Assembly: GCF_023897065.1 (NCBI RefSeq) | Contig: NZ_JAMHIV010000006.1 | Location: 217,329 to 281,328, forward strand | Direction: 5' to 3' | DNA from: Crossiella sp. SN42 | Lineage (GTDB): Bacteria; Actinomycetota; Actinomycetes; Mycobacteriales; Pseudonocardiaceae | DNA length: 64,000 nt | Shown: positions 17,292 through 25,807 of the stretch, one piece after another | How positions within the stretch are numbered: position 1 is the stretch's first letter | How the letters are laid out: the number at the start of each line of letters is the position of its first letter | Made by a program: the position numbers and the translations under genes | The notes under the pieces: generated by a model | Databases searched by the model: none | Seen by the model: the letters and a program-made list of their open reading frames with translations, nothing else | Told to the model about the DNA's origin: nothing

Positions 17292-17960
17292 CTAGTACGG
17301 GCGCTCGCGGGCGGCCCGGTCGGCGAAGCTGAGCCAGGAGGAGCCCGGCTCGTTGGCGATGTACTTGGCGAGCAGCTCCTTCGCCCGCTGCTTCTCCTTG
17401 GCGGGCACCAGGTCCAGCACCGGGGCGTGCTCCTTGAACTGGCGCGCGCCTGCCACGAACTCATCGCGCAGCAGCGACCAGATCGTCTTGTCGTGGTACT
17501 CGCCATCGAGGAAGTAGAAGTCGCGCAGCACGCCTTCCAGCACGAAGCCGCCCTTGGTGAGCATGCTGATGGTGTGCTTGTTGTAGGCGGCCGCGGCGAA
17601 CTCCACCCGGTGCGCGTTGAGCTGGTGGAACAGGTGGTCCACCAGCAGGCCCATGGCCTCGCCGCCGACCCCGGAGCTCCACCGCGCGGGATCGCCGATG
17701 GCGCCGCCGATGATGTAGGCCCGGTGGCCGCCGCTGGGGCGGTAGCTCACCACGCCGACCCGGTCACCCGCCGTGGTCACCACCATGAAGTTGCGGACCT
17801 TGCCGCTCTCGTTGGCTTCCTTGAGCGCCTCGGCGGTGACCAGGTCGTTCATGTCGCAGGTGAGCGCGCTGGTGGTGGCCATCGGGCGCAGCCAGCCCTC
17901 CACGGCGACGTAGTCGGCCGCGGTCATGCTTTCCAGAGTGCATATTTGTTCGCGCGGCAT
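17292..17960 (-). CDS. GNAT-family N-acyltransferase of the lanthipeptide operon
   Basis: 222 residues from ATG 17960 (GAGGTG 7 bases upstream; an alternative ATG lies at 17978). A GNAT core is visible: FMVVTTAGDRVGVVSYR (beta strands), the CoA-binding loop SSGVGGEAMGLLVDHLF, and NKHTISMLTKGGFVLEGVLRDFYFLDGEYHD, as in RimJ/RimL-type proteins. A C-terminal helical tail of about 50 residues follows. It is the first gene of the operon GNAT-lanKC-precursors-exporter. In goadvionin and lipolanthine clusters GNAT enzymes join a fatty or polyketide acyl chain to the lanthipeptide N-terminus; by analogy this one may acylate the mature peptide. Simple acetylation is the alternative. Confidence 0.82.
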   Translation of the reverse strand: MPREQICTLESMTAADYVAVEGWLRPMATTSALTCDMNDLVTAEALKEANESGKVRNFMVVTTAGDRVGVVSYRPSGGHRAYIIGGAIGDPARWSSGVGGEAMGLLVDHLFHQLNAHRVEFAAAAYNKHTISMLTKGGFVLEGVLRDFYFLDGEYHDKTIWSLLRDEFVAGARQFKEHAPVLDLVPAKEKQRAKELLAKYIANEPGSSWLSFADRAARERPY

Positions 17961-18597
17961 CGCCGGCACCTCGCACATCAGGCGTGTATAAAGAAGGACA
18001 ATTCACTTCGAAACGTTGGGTGAGTGGACGATCCCGCCGGGCGCAGGGAGCCCGAAGCGTGAATTCGACTCACGTCGAGTCGATCAATTCGACTGCCCCA
18101 GTTTGTTACAAATATTGTGCTTAGCACACACGTCGCCGCTGTCGCCGCTGTCCGCGCTCAGGGGCACACGTCGCCGTGCCCTAGCTCGCACCTCTGTGCG
18201 AAAACCCCAGTACAGACTGCATCTGCCGAGGAAAGTACTAGGAAGACCTACCGTGGTCAACCGGAAGAATTAGGTCAGAGGGACCAGGGCAGGACTGCCG
18301 GTCTCATCCTTACGAGCTACTCCTGGTGAAGACGTGCGCGCGAGGGGTGAACAACCCCCACTGGGCCTGGAGGCTGGCCTCCAGTGCATCAAAATACCCG
18401 ATGAGCGCGAGCCCATCTCCGGTTGAGTCACGCTTGAGGCTCAGGTACGGTCGGCCACATTAGGCCACGTCGCAGGCCTATCGCTGACGCTTCGCCGCCG
18501 TTCGCGCTCTGCAGGAATCTGCACCCCCTGTCCTTTTACTCGCGTTTATCACCGCTTTTGGGGAAGTTGTGTGCGCGAATGAAACTGGAGGTCGGTT
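17961..18597. other. long divergent promoter region of the lanthipeptide locus
   Basis: About 640 bases between the minus-strand GNAT/LanKC operon and the plus-strand diiron gene, less GC-rich than the genes. I find no gene. Features: the inverted repeat CGACTC-N5-GAGTCG at 18066-18082; a direct repeat AATTCGACT at 18062-18070 and 18086-18094; two copies of CACACGTCGCCG near 18126 and 18165; and a weak hairpin CTGGAGG/CCTCCAG at 18367-18384. These are candidate regulator sites for the two divergent units. Confidence 0.5.
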
Positions 18598-19542
18598 GTG
18601 ACCAGGTGGAGCACGTTTCTCATGGACGAGGCCAAGCTCGGCGAGCTGCCGCAGCTGCCGGCGGACGCCGTCCTGCGCCACGCGGACCTGGTGACGGGCC
18701 GTAAGCCCAAGCCGATCGAGCTGTACCAACGCTGGGAGCGCCAGCAGTGGTCCGCCGAGGAGCTCTCGCTGGGCCGCGACCACGACATGCTGCACCACCC
18801 GCGCCTGCCGGAGAGCGTCCGGGTGATGCTCAAGGAGGCCATCGCCACCTTCATCATCGGCGAGTACACCGGCCTGGACATGCTCGGCCCGATCCTCACC
18901 GGCTGTCCGGACGAGGAGTACGCCCTGTTCCTGGGCACCCAGATCGCCGATGAGACCCGGCACGCCCGCGCGGTGTTCCGGCTCGGCGAGGAGGTGCTGG
19001 AGATGCCGGAGAACCCGAGGGCGATGCTGGCCGAGGCCTGGAACATCGTCACCCCGGCGCACAAGGAACTGAGCCTGCTGGAGACCCGGATCGTGCAGGA
19101 CCTGGCCGCCCGCCCGCTGGACTACGGGCAGTGGCTGCAAGCGTGCACGCTGTTCCACCTGATCACCGAGGGCGTGCTGGCGCTGATCGGGCAGCGCGCG
19201 CTGGTGCACTCGCTGCGCGATGTGAACATGTTCAACGGCATCAAGTCCGCCTTCATCGCGATGTGCCGGGACGAGTCGCGGCACATCAGCTTCGGGCTGC
19301 ACGCGCTGCGCACCGGCATCCAGGAGGGCTACGCCGACCACATCTACGAGGTGCTGGAGCAGGCGGTCCCGCTGGCGCTGCGGATGGACACCGAGTTCGA
19401 GTCCGGCAACGACCGGGAAGAGGCTCGGATCCGGGAGATGAGCGTGGACATCCTGCGCAGGCACCTGGGCAACATCGGCGCCGACCACAAGTTCGTCGCG
19501 CACCTGACCGACCCCTACGACCTGCGCCTGGCCCGTCAATGA
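18598..19542 (+). CDS. ribonucleotide-reductase-R2-like diiron protein
   Basis: 314 residues from GTG 18598 (CTGGAGG 6 bases upstream). All-helical ferritin-like fold with the metal-ligand pattern of R2-type proteins: Glu in FIIGEYTGLD (near 89), ExxH in ADETRHARAVF (near 118), Glu in HLITEGVLALIG (near 190), and ExxH in CRDESRHISFGLH (near 224). The family includes R2, R2-like ligand-binding oxidases and N-oxygenases; no R1 partner is present, so it is not the housekeeping reductase. It probably performs O2-dependent oxidation. Its TGA overlaps the next ATG (ATGA), so it is coupled to the adenylation/ALDH gene. Confidence 0.85.
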   Translation: MTRWSTFLMDEAKLGELPQLPADAVLRHADLVTGRKPKPIELYQRWERQQWSAEELSLGRDHDMLHHPRLPESVRVMLKEAIATFIIGEYTGLDMLGPILTGCPDEEYALFLGTQIADETRHARAVFRLGEEVLEMPENPRAMLAEAWNIVTPAHKELSLLETRIVQDLAARPLDYGQWLQACTLFHLITEGVLALIGQRALVHSLRDVNMFNGIKSAFIAMCRDESRHISFGLHALRTGIQEGYADHIYEVLEQAVPLALRMDTEFESGNDREEARIREMSVDILRRHLGNIGADHKFVAHLTDPYDLRLARQ

Positions 19543-21671
19543 CCGGGGTCGGCCTGATCGGCCAGTCCGGCGTGACCTCCTTCGACGGACTGCGCGCACG
19601 CTGTCGGGTCTTCGCGGAACACCTGCGGGACAACGGGTTCGCACCCGGTGACCGGGTGGCACTGCTGGGCGGCAACTCCCTGGGCTACGTGGTGGCGCTG
19701 CTGACCCTGCTGCACGTGGACGCCACCGTGGTGCTGCTGGACAACGATCGGCCGACCGAAGAGCACGCGGCCATCCTGCGCAAGGCGCCGGTGCGCTGGC
19801 TGCTGCACGACGGCGCGGAGGGCCTGCCCGCCGAGGCCGCCGAGTTCCGGCTGCCGCTGGCGGAGCTGGAACGCGAGGCTTCCGCCGCGCCGCACGGCTT
19901 CGAGCTCGACCTGACCGGCTGGTGGCAGCGGGCGCACGCGCTGGAGGTGTGGCCGGCCGGTCCCCGGGACGCGGTGGTCCGCTCCGGCGGCGCGGTGCGC
20001 TTCGCGGTGCGCGGGGCCCAGCAGCGGGCCGGGTTCCGGGACACCGACGTGGTGCTGCCGCTGCTGCCGTTCTCCCACCCGTACGCGCTGGTCCTGGTGT
20101 TGCTGTGGTGGCTGAGCAAGGGCAGCGCGGTGGTGCTGCCAGCCGATCGGCTCGACCTGGCGGTCGAGGCGATCACCCGGATGAACGTGACCGTCGTGGA
20201 CGGGACCCCGGCAGCCAGCCAGGGCCTGCGACGACTGCTGGAGCTGCGGCCGGTCCGGGCCGCGACGCTGCGCTCGGTGCGGCGGTGGTGCGTCGAGGGT
20301 GTGCCGCTGCGCGAACGACCCGGCCGGAACTCGGCCACCCCGATCACCGTGCTCAACCGCAAAGGGAAGGACGACATGCGCGCGTTCCCAGCACATGCCG
20401 TGGACACCGCAGGCGAGGTTCGAACCCTCGCCGTGCCCGAACCCCCGTCGACCGCGGTGCCGCTGCCGGGCAGGGCCGCCGCGCTGCGAGCGGTGGAGAC
20501 CTTCCTGGAGGAGCACCGCGAGGAGGTGCTCGCGATCCTCTGCGAGGTGTCCAACCACCGCACCGCGGTCGGTGAGCTGGAGACCGCGATCCGCACCCTG
20601 CGCGGCGCCGAGGCCGAGGTCACCGCGTACCAGCCGCGCCTGGTGCGCAGCACCGCGGTGTTCATGCCCTCCAACATCCCGCTCTACGCCTACGTGCTCT
20701 ACGTGCTGGTGCCGAGCCTGTACTGCGAGCGCGTGGTGTTCCGGCCCTCCGCGCACATCCAGTCCCCGCTGACCAGGCTGCACGAGCTGCTGGCCCCCGC
20801 GCACAACCTGCCGGTGACCCTGGCGGCCAGCACCCAGCGGCAGTTCACCTGCGGCCCGGTGGCCGAGGCCGAGCTGGTGCTGTTCACCGGCACCTACGCC
20901 AACGCCGAGCGGATCCGCGGCCAGCTGCGCGCCGATCAGCTGTTCCTCTACTTCGGCCAGGGCATCAACCCGATCATCGTCGGGCCGGACGCGGACGTGG
21001 ACCTCGCGGTGGCCGACGCGGTGGACATACGCCTGATCAACTCCGGGCAGGACTGCTTCGGGCCGGATGTCATGTTCGTGCACTCCTCGGTGCGAGAGCG
21101 GTTCCTCGACCTGCTGGGCAAGCGGATCGACGAGCTGGTCTACGGCTCCTACTCCGACCCCAGGGCCGACTACGGCTCGATGTACTACGACCAGGCCTTC
21201 GGCTTCGCGCTGGAGTACCTGCACCGCAACTCCGCGCACATCGTGCACGGCGGCCAGGTCGAGCTGGGCACCCGGCGGTTGCAGCCCACCGTGCTGTGTC
21301 GCGAGCTGACCAGGCGCTCCAGCTACGAGGAGCTGTTCGCGCCGATCTTCAACGTGGTCAGCTACACCGACCTCGACGCCCTGCACGAGACGCTGACCAC
21401 GCCGTTCTTCGAGGAGCGGGCGATGGGCGCGATGGTCTACGGCAACCTGCCGGCCACCGTGGAGCTGTTGTCCCGGCGGCACGAGGTCTACCAGAACGCC
21501 ACCCTGCTCAGCACCGACAACGGCAACGAGCCCTTCGGCGGGCTGGGCATCATGGCCAACTACGCGGCCATCGGCGGCAGGCGGATCGCCGAACCGCTGC
21601 TGGTGTCCAAGGCGGTCGCCGACCACCTCAAACCGCCGGTGGGCGTGCCTGCCCGCCGCGTGTCAGCGTAG
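19539..21671 (+). CDS. degenerate adenylation domain fused to aldehyde dehydrogenase
   Basis: 710 residues in one unbroken frame. Residues 1-280 resemble the N-terminal part of acyl-CoA ligases ([66 protein letters not shown]), but the ATP-binding TSGTTG loop is missing and the C-terminal subdomain is absent. Residues about 290-710 form an aldehyde-dehydrogenase fold with catalytic Cys in [13 protein letters not shown] and [12 protein letters not shown] near the end. The usual Glu of ELGGKNP is replaced ([11 protein letters not shown]), as in CoA-acylating/reducing members. ATG 20376, with GGGAAGG upstream, could make the ALDH alone. Likely role: reducing or oxidising an acyl/aldehyde intermediate. 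Confidence 0.75.
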   Translation: MTGVGLIGQSGVTSFDGLRARCRVFAEHLRDNGFAPGDRVALLGGNSLGYVVALLTLLHVDATVVLLDNDRPTEEHAAILRKAPVRWLLHDGAEGLPAEAAEFRLPLAELEREASAAPHGFELDLTGWWQRAHALEVWPAGPRDAVVRSGGAVRFAVRGAQQRAGFRDTDVVLPLLPFSHPYALVLVLLWWLSKGSAVVLPADRLDLAVEAITRMNVTVVDGTPAASQGLRRLLELRPVRAATLRSVRRWCVEGVPLRERPGRNSATPITVLNRKGKDDMRAFPAHAVDTAGEVRTLAVPEPPSTAVPLPGRAAALRAVETFLEEHREEVLAILCEVSNHRTAVGELETAIRTLRGAEAEVTAYQPRLVRSTAVFMPSNIPLYAYVLYVLVPSLYCERVVFRPSAHIQSPLTRLHELLAPAHNLPVTLAASTQRQFTCGPVAEAELVLFTGTYANAERIRGQLRADQLFLYFGQGINPIIVGPDADVDLAVADAVDIRLINSGQDCFGPDVMFVHSSVRERFLDLLGKRIDELVYGSYSDPRADYGSMYYDQAFGFALEYLHRNSAHIVHGGQVELGTRRLQPTVLCRELTRRSSYEELFAPIFNVVSYTDLDALHETLTTPFFEERAMGAMVYGNLPATVELLSRRHEVYQNATLLSTDNGNEPFGGLGIMANYAAIGGRRIAEPLLVSKAVADHLKPPVGVPARRVSA

Positions 21672-21682
21672 GAAGACCAATC

Positions 21683-23503
21683 ATGGGGGCGTTATCGGCC
21701 CCCGGTCCGCTGCGGGTCTGCGTCATCGGCGCGGGCCCGCGCGGCACCGGGGTACTGGACAGGTTGTGCGCCTTGGCCACTGGGCCGGTTGAGGTGCACG
21801 TGGTGGACCCGTATCCGGCGGGTCCAGGGCGGATCTGGCGGCGGGCGCAGCCGAATCTGCTGTGGATGAACTCGCGGGCGGCAGGCGTGACCCTGTTCTC
21901 CGGCGCGGACAACGACGTCCCGTCACTGTGGGACTGGGCGCGCTCCGCCGGCGCCGACGCGCTCGCCAGGGACGAGCTGGCCGAGGAGGTGGGCCGGACC
22001 ACCTCGCGGTGGTTCGCCTCCCGGCCCCTGGCGAGCGCGTACTTCTCCTGGGTCTTCCAGCGCGCCGCGGACCGGCTCGGCCAGGTGCGGGTGCACCGGG
22101 ACCGGGCGGTGGACCTGTGGGAAACCGAAGCGGGACAACACGTTCTGCTGGCCGGTGGGGAAACCCTGGTGGTGGACGCGGTGGTGCTCGCGCAGGGGCA
22201 CGTGGACGTGCGGGCGACCCCGGCCGAGCTGGCCTGCCAGGAGTTCGCGGACCGGCACGGCTTGGGCTACCTGCCAAGGGGCCAGGCCGATCCGGCCGCG
22301 CTGGCCGCGGTGCCGGCCGGGGAACCGGTGCTGCTGCGCGGGCTGGGGCTGACCTTCATCGACACCATGGTGCTGCTCACCGAGGGCAGGGGCGGCAAGT
22401 TCCGGCGCACCCTGGAGGGGGACCTGGTGTACGAGCCCTCCGGGCTGGAACCGTTGCTGTACGCGGGTTCTCGCACCGGTGTGCCCTACCACGCCAAGTC
22501 GGACAACGCCCTGCTGGCCGGTGCGCCGGAGCTGCCGAGGTACTTCCGCACCGACACCGTGCCGGCGGGTCAGCTGAGCTTCTGCGCACAGCTGTGGCCG
22601 TTGGTGTGCAAGGACATCGCCTACGGGCACTACCACGAGCTGTTCCTCGGCCACCCGGACCGGGTGCGGCTGGACTGGCCGGAGTTCCTGGCCGGGCTGG
22701 ACACCTACGACTGGGGCAGCCCGGAACTGGACGACCTGGTGGCCCGCGCGGTGCCCGATCCGGCCGACCGGGCTGATCCGGACAGTTGGACGGATCCGTT
22801 GGCCGGCCAGAGCTTCCCGGACGCGGAGGCGTTCCAGGAGTGGGTGCGCGAGCACGTGCGGGCGGACCTGGACCGGCGCAGCCAGTCGCACTGGAGTCCC
22901 GACCTGGGTGGGCTGGGCGGCATCTCCTGGGCCGTGCTGACCGTGCTGCAACTCGCCGGGGCCGGGCGGCTGACGGCGAAGTCGCAGGTCACCGAGGTCG
23001 AGGGCTGGTTCCTGCCGTTCATGAGCTTCCTGACCAGCGGGCCGCCGGGCAGGCGGCTGGCCGAGCTGCTCGCGCTCTCCCAGGCCGGGGTGCTGCGCTT
23101 CCTCGGCCCGGAGGCCAAGGTGCGGGCCGAGGAGTCGGCAGGCCGGTTCGTGGCCAGCAGCCCCCGGGTGCCCGGCGAGGTGCCGGCGCGGTTCCTGATC
23201 GAGGCCAGGCTGGCCGAGCCGAACCTGGCCGAGAGCGCGGATGCGTTGCTGCGCAACCTCTTCGACCGCGGTGAGTGCGCCGAGGAGGAGCTGGCCGACG
23301 AGACCGGGAGCTACCGCACCGGGCGGCTGGCCGCGCACCCGGCCGACCACCGGCTGCTCGCCGCGGACGGCCGCGCGCACCCGGCCCGGTTCGCGGTCGG
23401 GCCCAGTGTGGGCACCGTGCACCGGCCGGGGGCAGAGCCGGAGATCGAGGCGTTCGGGCAGAACGACCGGGTGGCGCGGGCGGTGCTCAGCCTCGGTTCC
23501 TGA
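21683..23503 (+). CDS. FAD/NAD(P)-binding protein
   Basis: 606 residues. The N-terminal dinucleotide fold is explicit (LRVCVIGAGPRGTGVLDRL, then VEVHVVDPYPAGPGRIW). NLLWMNSRAAGVTLFSG and VDAVVLAQGH are typical of the FAD-NAD_bind_9-type proteins seen beside actinomycete peptide clusters and of flavin monooxygenase relatives. No membrane segment. It is 11 bases after the ALDH fusion with AGGAAG as ribosome site, so the diiron, ALDH and flavoprotein genes form one operon divergent from lanKC. Its 3' end overlaps the convergent MFS gene by 17 bases. Substrate unknown. Confidence 0.75.
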   Translation: MGALSAPGPLRVCVIGAGPRGTGVLDRLCALATGPVEVHVVDPYPAGPGRIWRRAQPNLLWMNSRAAGVTLFSGADNDVPSLWDWARSAGADALARDELAEEVGRTTSRWFASRPLASAYFSWVFQRAADRLGQVRVHRDRAVDLWETEAGQHVLLAGGETLVVDAVVLAQGHVDVRATPAELACQEFADRHGLGYLPRGQADPAALAAVPAGEPVLLRGLGLTFIDTMVLLTEGRGGKFRRTLEGDLVYEPSGLEPLLYAGSRTGVPYHAKSDNALLAGAPELPRYFRTDTVPAGQLSFCAQLWPLVCKDIAYGHYHELFLGHPDRVRLDWPEFLAGLDTYDWGSPELDDLVARAVPDPADRADPDSWTDPLAGQSFPDAEAFQEWVREHVRADLDRRSQSHWSPDLGGLGGISWAVLTVLQLAGAGRLTAKSQVTEVEGWFLPFMSFLTSGPPGRRLAELLALSQAGVLRFLGPEAKVRAEESAGRFVASSPRVPGEVPARFLIEARLAEPNLAESADALLRNLFDRGECAEEELADETGSYRTGRLAAHPADHRLLAADGRAHPARFAVGPSVGTVHRPGAEPEIEAFGQNDRVARAVLSLGS

Positions 23504-25028
23504 GCCGGTACACCAGCACCCGGCCCACCGACCAGATGGTGTCCACCACGAACACCGCGCACCAGATCCGGCCGAGGTTGAGCAGCAGGTGGCCGCTGGA
23601 GTTCCAGTACCACTCGGCGGGGTGCGGGCCGTTGAAGATGGCCTCGTAGGGCCAGCTGTAGCCGATGATCGCCAGCACCACCTGGGCCACCACGAAGATC
23701 ACCGCGTGGCCGGCCCAGACGTTGAGCTCCGGGGCGTCCGGCTTGTCCGGCTTCGCTTCGGGGGCAACGGTTTCCGGGGCGGCCTCGGTGGCCGGGGCCG
23801 CTTCGGCGACCACGGCCGACTCGGTGACCGCGACCGGTTCGCTGACCGCGGCCGGTTCCGGCGCGGGCACCCGGTCGGAGACCCCGATCCGCTGGATCGC
23901 GCCGCGCATCAGCAGCGCGGCTGCCGCCAGCAGCACGGCCGCCACCACGCAGGCGATCTGCCAGCCGGTGCCCTGGTCGTAGAGCAGGCCCGCGCCGAAG
24001 GTGCCGATGGTCGCGCCGAGCAGGGTGGCGCTCTCGTAGATCGCCATGCCCCGGCCGAGGCTGCCGCCGGCGGCCTCGGCCACGATGGACTGCTCCACCG
24101 GGATGGCCGCGGCGAAGGCGGCGGCGGAGAGGATCCACATCCCGGCCAGCACCACCGGGTGCGGGGCGAAGGACAGGCCGACCGCGAACACCGCGCTGAG
24201 CAGCAGCGCCACCGTGACCACCCTGGTCCGGCCGAGCCGGGTGACCACGCCGTGCAGGTAGTCCGGCAGCACGCTGTAGACGATGAAGCCGGGCAGGAAC
24301 ACCGTGGCGATCGCGCCCAGCTGCAGGTTGTGCCCGCGTTGCAGGTGCATCAGCAGCAGCAGGGCCACCCCAGCCTCGGCGATCGCGGTGATCACGATGA
24401 CGCCGAGCAGCGGGTACATCCGGCCGCCCAGCTCGCGCAGCCTCGGCGAGGCCGAGTCGACGGCGGGCCTGCCGGGGGACTTCTGGGTGGCCAGCACCAC
24501 CGCCGCGGCCACGCAGGCCGCCGCGCACAGCCAGAACACGCCGGGGTAGTCGATCTGGGCGACCAGGGAGATGGCCGCGACCATCGCGATCAGCGTGCCC
24601 ACGCCCTCGGCGGCGAACAGCTTGCTGAACGCGCCGCTGTCGTTCGGCAGGTCCTCGCCGACCTTGGCCCGCAGCGCCACCCAGAACAGCGCGCCGCCCG
24701 CGCCGCCGACCACCGCCGCGACCAGCGCCAGGCCGAACCCGGTGGCCAGTGCGAACAGCGCGAAGGAGGCCGCGTAGCCGAGCGCGCCGAGCGCGGCCAG
24801 CCGGGCCCGGTCGTACCGGTCGGCCAGCACGCCGGCCAGCGGGCGGATGAGGAAGGAGACCAGGGTCTCGGCCGCGGTCAGCGTGCCGACCAGGGTGGGG
24901 GACAGGCCGAGGGCCGCGCCCGCCCACAGCGGCAGCAGGAAGTCGAGCACCTCGACCGGGCCCTTGGTCAGCGCGGCGGCGAGCTGCTGGGACTTCGTGT
25001 GCCGCGCCTCGGTGACGGCCTGTGCCAT
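23487..25028 (-). CDS. MFS transporter with C-terminal membrane extension
   Basis: 513 residues. Twelve helices of the MFS fold cover about 1-390 (LADRYDRARLAALGALGYAASF is the loop 2-3 signature). An Ala/Glu/Pro/Val-rich soluble linker (about 395-430) follows, then an unusual extra domain with two helices (AVIFVVAQVVLAIIGYSW and WCAVFVVDTIWSVGRVLVY) and Trp/Tyr-rich PHPAEWYWNSSGHLLLN between them. ATG 25028 has GGAAGGGG upstream. Divergent from a TetR gene with an operator between them, so it is probably a TetR-controlled efflux pump. It could also serve the adjacent lanthipeptide locus. Confidence 0.82.
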   Translation of the reverse strand: MAQAVTEARHTKSQQLAAALTKGPVEVLDFLLPLWAGAALGLSPTLVGTLTAAETLVSFLIRPLAGVLADRYDRARLAALGALGYAASFALFALATGFGLALVAAVVGGAGGALFWVALRAKVGEDLPNDSGAFSKLFAAEGVGTLIAMVAAISLVAQIDYPGVFWLCAAACVAAAVVLATQKSPGRPAVDSASPRLRELGGRMYPLLGVIVITAIAEAGVALLLLMHLQRGHNLQLGAIATVFLPGFIVYSVLPDYLHGVVTRLGRTRVVTVALLLSAVFAVGLSFAPHPVVLAGMWILSAAAFAAAIPVEQSIVAEAAGGSLGRGMAIYESATLLGATIGTFGAGLLYDQGTGWQIACVVAAVLLAAAALLMRGAIQRIGVSDRVPAPEPAAVSEPVAVTESAVVAEAAPATEAAPETVAPEAKPDKPDAPELNVWAGHAVIFVVAQVVLAIIGYSWPYEAIFNGPHPAEWYWNSSGHLLLNLGRIWCAVFVVDTIWSVGRVLVYRLRNRG

Positions 25029-25051
25029 GAGCGGCCCCTTCCCCTATTAGA

Positions 25052-25063
25052 ATACGATCGTAT
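25052..25063. promoter_or_regulatory. palindromic TetR operator
   Basis: ATACGATCGTAT, a perfect 12-bp palindrome, lies in the 69-base gap between the divergent MFS and TetR genes. Repressors of this family typically bind such a site and shut off both promoters until a ligand binds. Confidence 0.8.
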
Positions 25064-25097
25064 CCGCAAGCGGGCGAACGGGGCAATCGGAGGTCGG

Positions 25098-25700
25098 GTG
25101 CCGAGGATCGTGGACCACGGCCAGCGGCGGCGGATGATCGCCGAGGCGCTGCTGCGGCTGGTGGCCAGGGACGGCATCGAGACGGTCAGCGTGCGCACGG
25201 TGGCGGCCGAGGCCGGCATGTCCGCGGGCGCGGTGCAGAAGTACTTCGCCACCAAGGAAGAGATCTTCGAGTTCGCCCTGGAACTCACCGGCGAACGCCT
25301 GGAACGCCGCTGGGCCACCCTCTCCGCCGACGGCGACTACCTCACCCTGCTCCGCGACCTGTTGCTGGAGACCTTGCCGCTGGACGCCGAGCGCCGGGCC
25401 GAGATGATCATCGTGACCGCGTTCACCGCCCGCGCCGCGGTGCGCGCGGACTGGAGCGAGCGGCTGCACGCCAACGACCGGGACATGCGCACCGCCACCG
25501 CCGCCTACCTGCGCATCGCCCAGGAGGCCGGTCAGGTGCGCGCGGACCTGCCGGTGCTGACCCTGGCCGACCTGCTGCTCGCGCTCAGCGACGGTTTCGC
25601 GCTGCGCCTGCTGCACCTGCCGCTGGGCGCGCCGGGATCGGCCGACCTGCTGACCGCGCTGGACCTGGCGTTGCGCGAGTTGCTGGCCCCGCGCGGCTGA
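25098..25700 (+). CDS. TetR/AcrR-family transcriptional repressor
   Basis: 200 residues from GTG 25098 (GGAGG at 25089-25093). The N-terminal DNA-binding domain is typical: RRRMIAEALLRLVARDGIETVSVRTVAAEAGMSAGAVQKYFATKEEIFEFAL. The C-terminal ligand domain is helical and unassigned (TetR_C_6-like). It is divergent from the MFS pump and shares the palindromic operator, so it most likely controls the pump and itself. Confidence 0.9.
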   Translation: MPRIVDHGQRRRMIAEALLRLVARDGIETVSVRTVAAEAGMSAGAVQKYFATKEEIFEFALELTGERLERRWATLSADGDYLTLLRDLLLETLPLDAERRAEMIIVTAFTARAAVRADWSERLHANDRDMRTATAAYLRIAQEAGQVRADLPVLTLADLLLALSDGFALRLLHLPLGAPGSADLLTALDLALRELLAPRG

Positions 25701-25807
25701 CCACCAGTACGCCCCGCGCAGGACCCGGTGGTCCGCCTGGAGTTCGATGTGGGCGTAGAACGGGCCTGGTTACCGTCGGCCAACGGTCGCGGAGCAAAGG
25801 AACCAGG

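Noticed and set aside
14460..18023. A 1187-codon open frame on the plus strand across lanKC and GNAT
   Set aside because: Shadow frame; the minus strand carries clear kinase, cyclase and GNAT motifs.
18062..18095. SARP-like heptamers TCGACTC/TCGAGTC/TCGACTG in front of the diiron gene
   Set aside because: The spacing is 10 and 14 bp rather than 11, so I do not include it in the SARP regulon.
18016..18329. Short open frames upstream of the diiron gene
   Set aside because: No ribosome site, no plausible protein composition; treated as regulatory intergenic sequence.
20376..21671. A separate ALDH gene starting at ATG 20376
   Set aside because: The ribosome site is good, but there is no stop between it and the upstream adenylation-like part, so I list one fused gene and note the internal start.
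9992..25028. A LanD-type (HFCD) flavoprotein decarboxylase that would give an avionin/AviCys ring
   Set aside because: I searched the coding frames for the small flavodoxin-like HFCD pattern and found none; the flavoprotein at 21683 is a large FAD/NAD(P) type.
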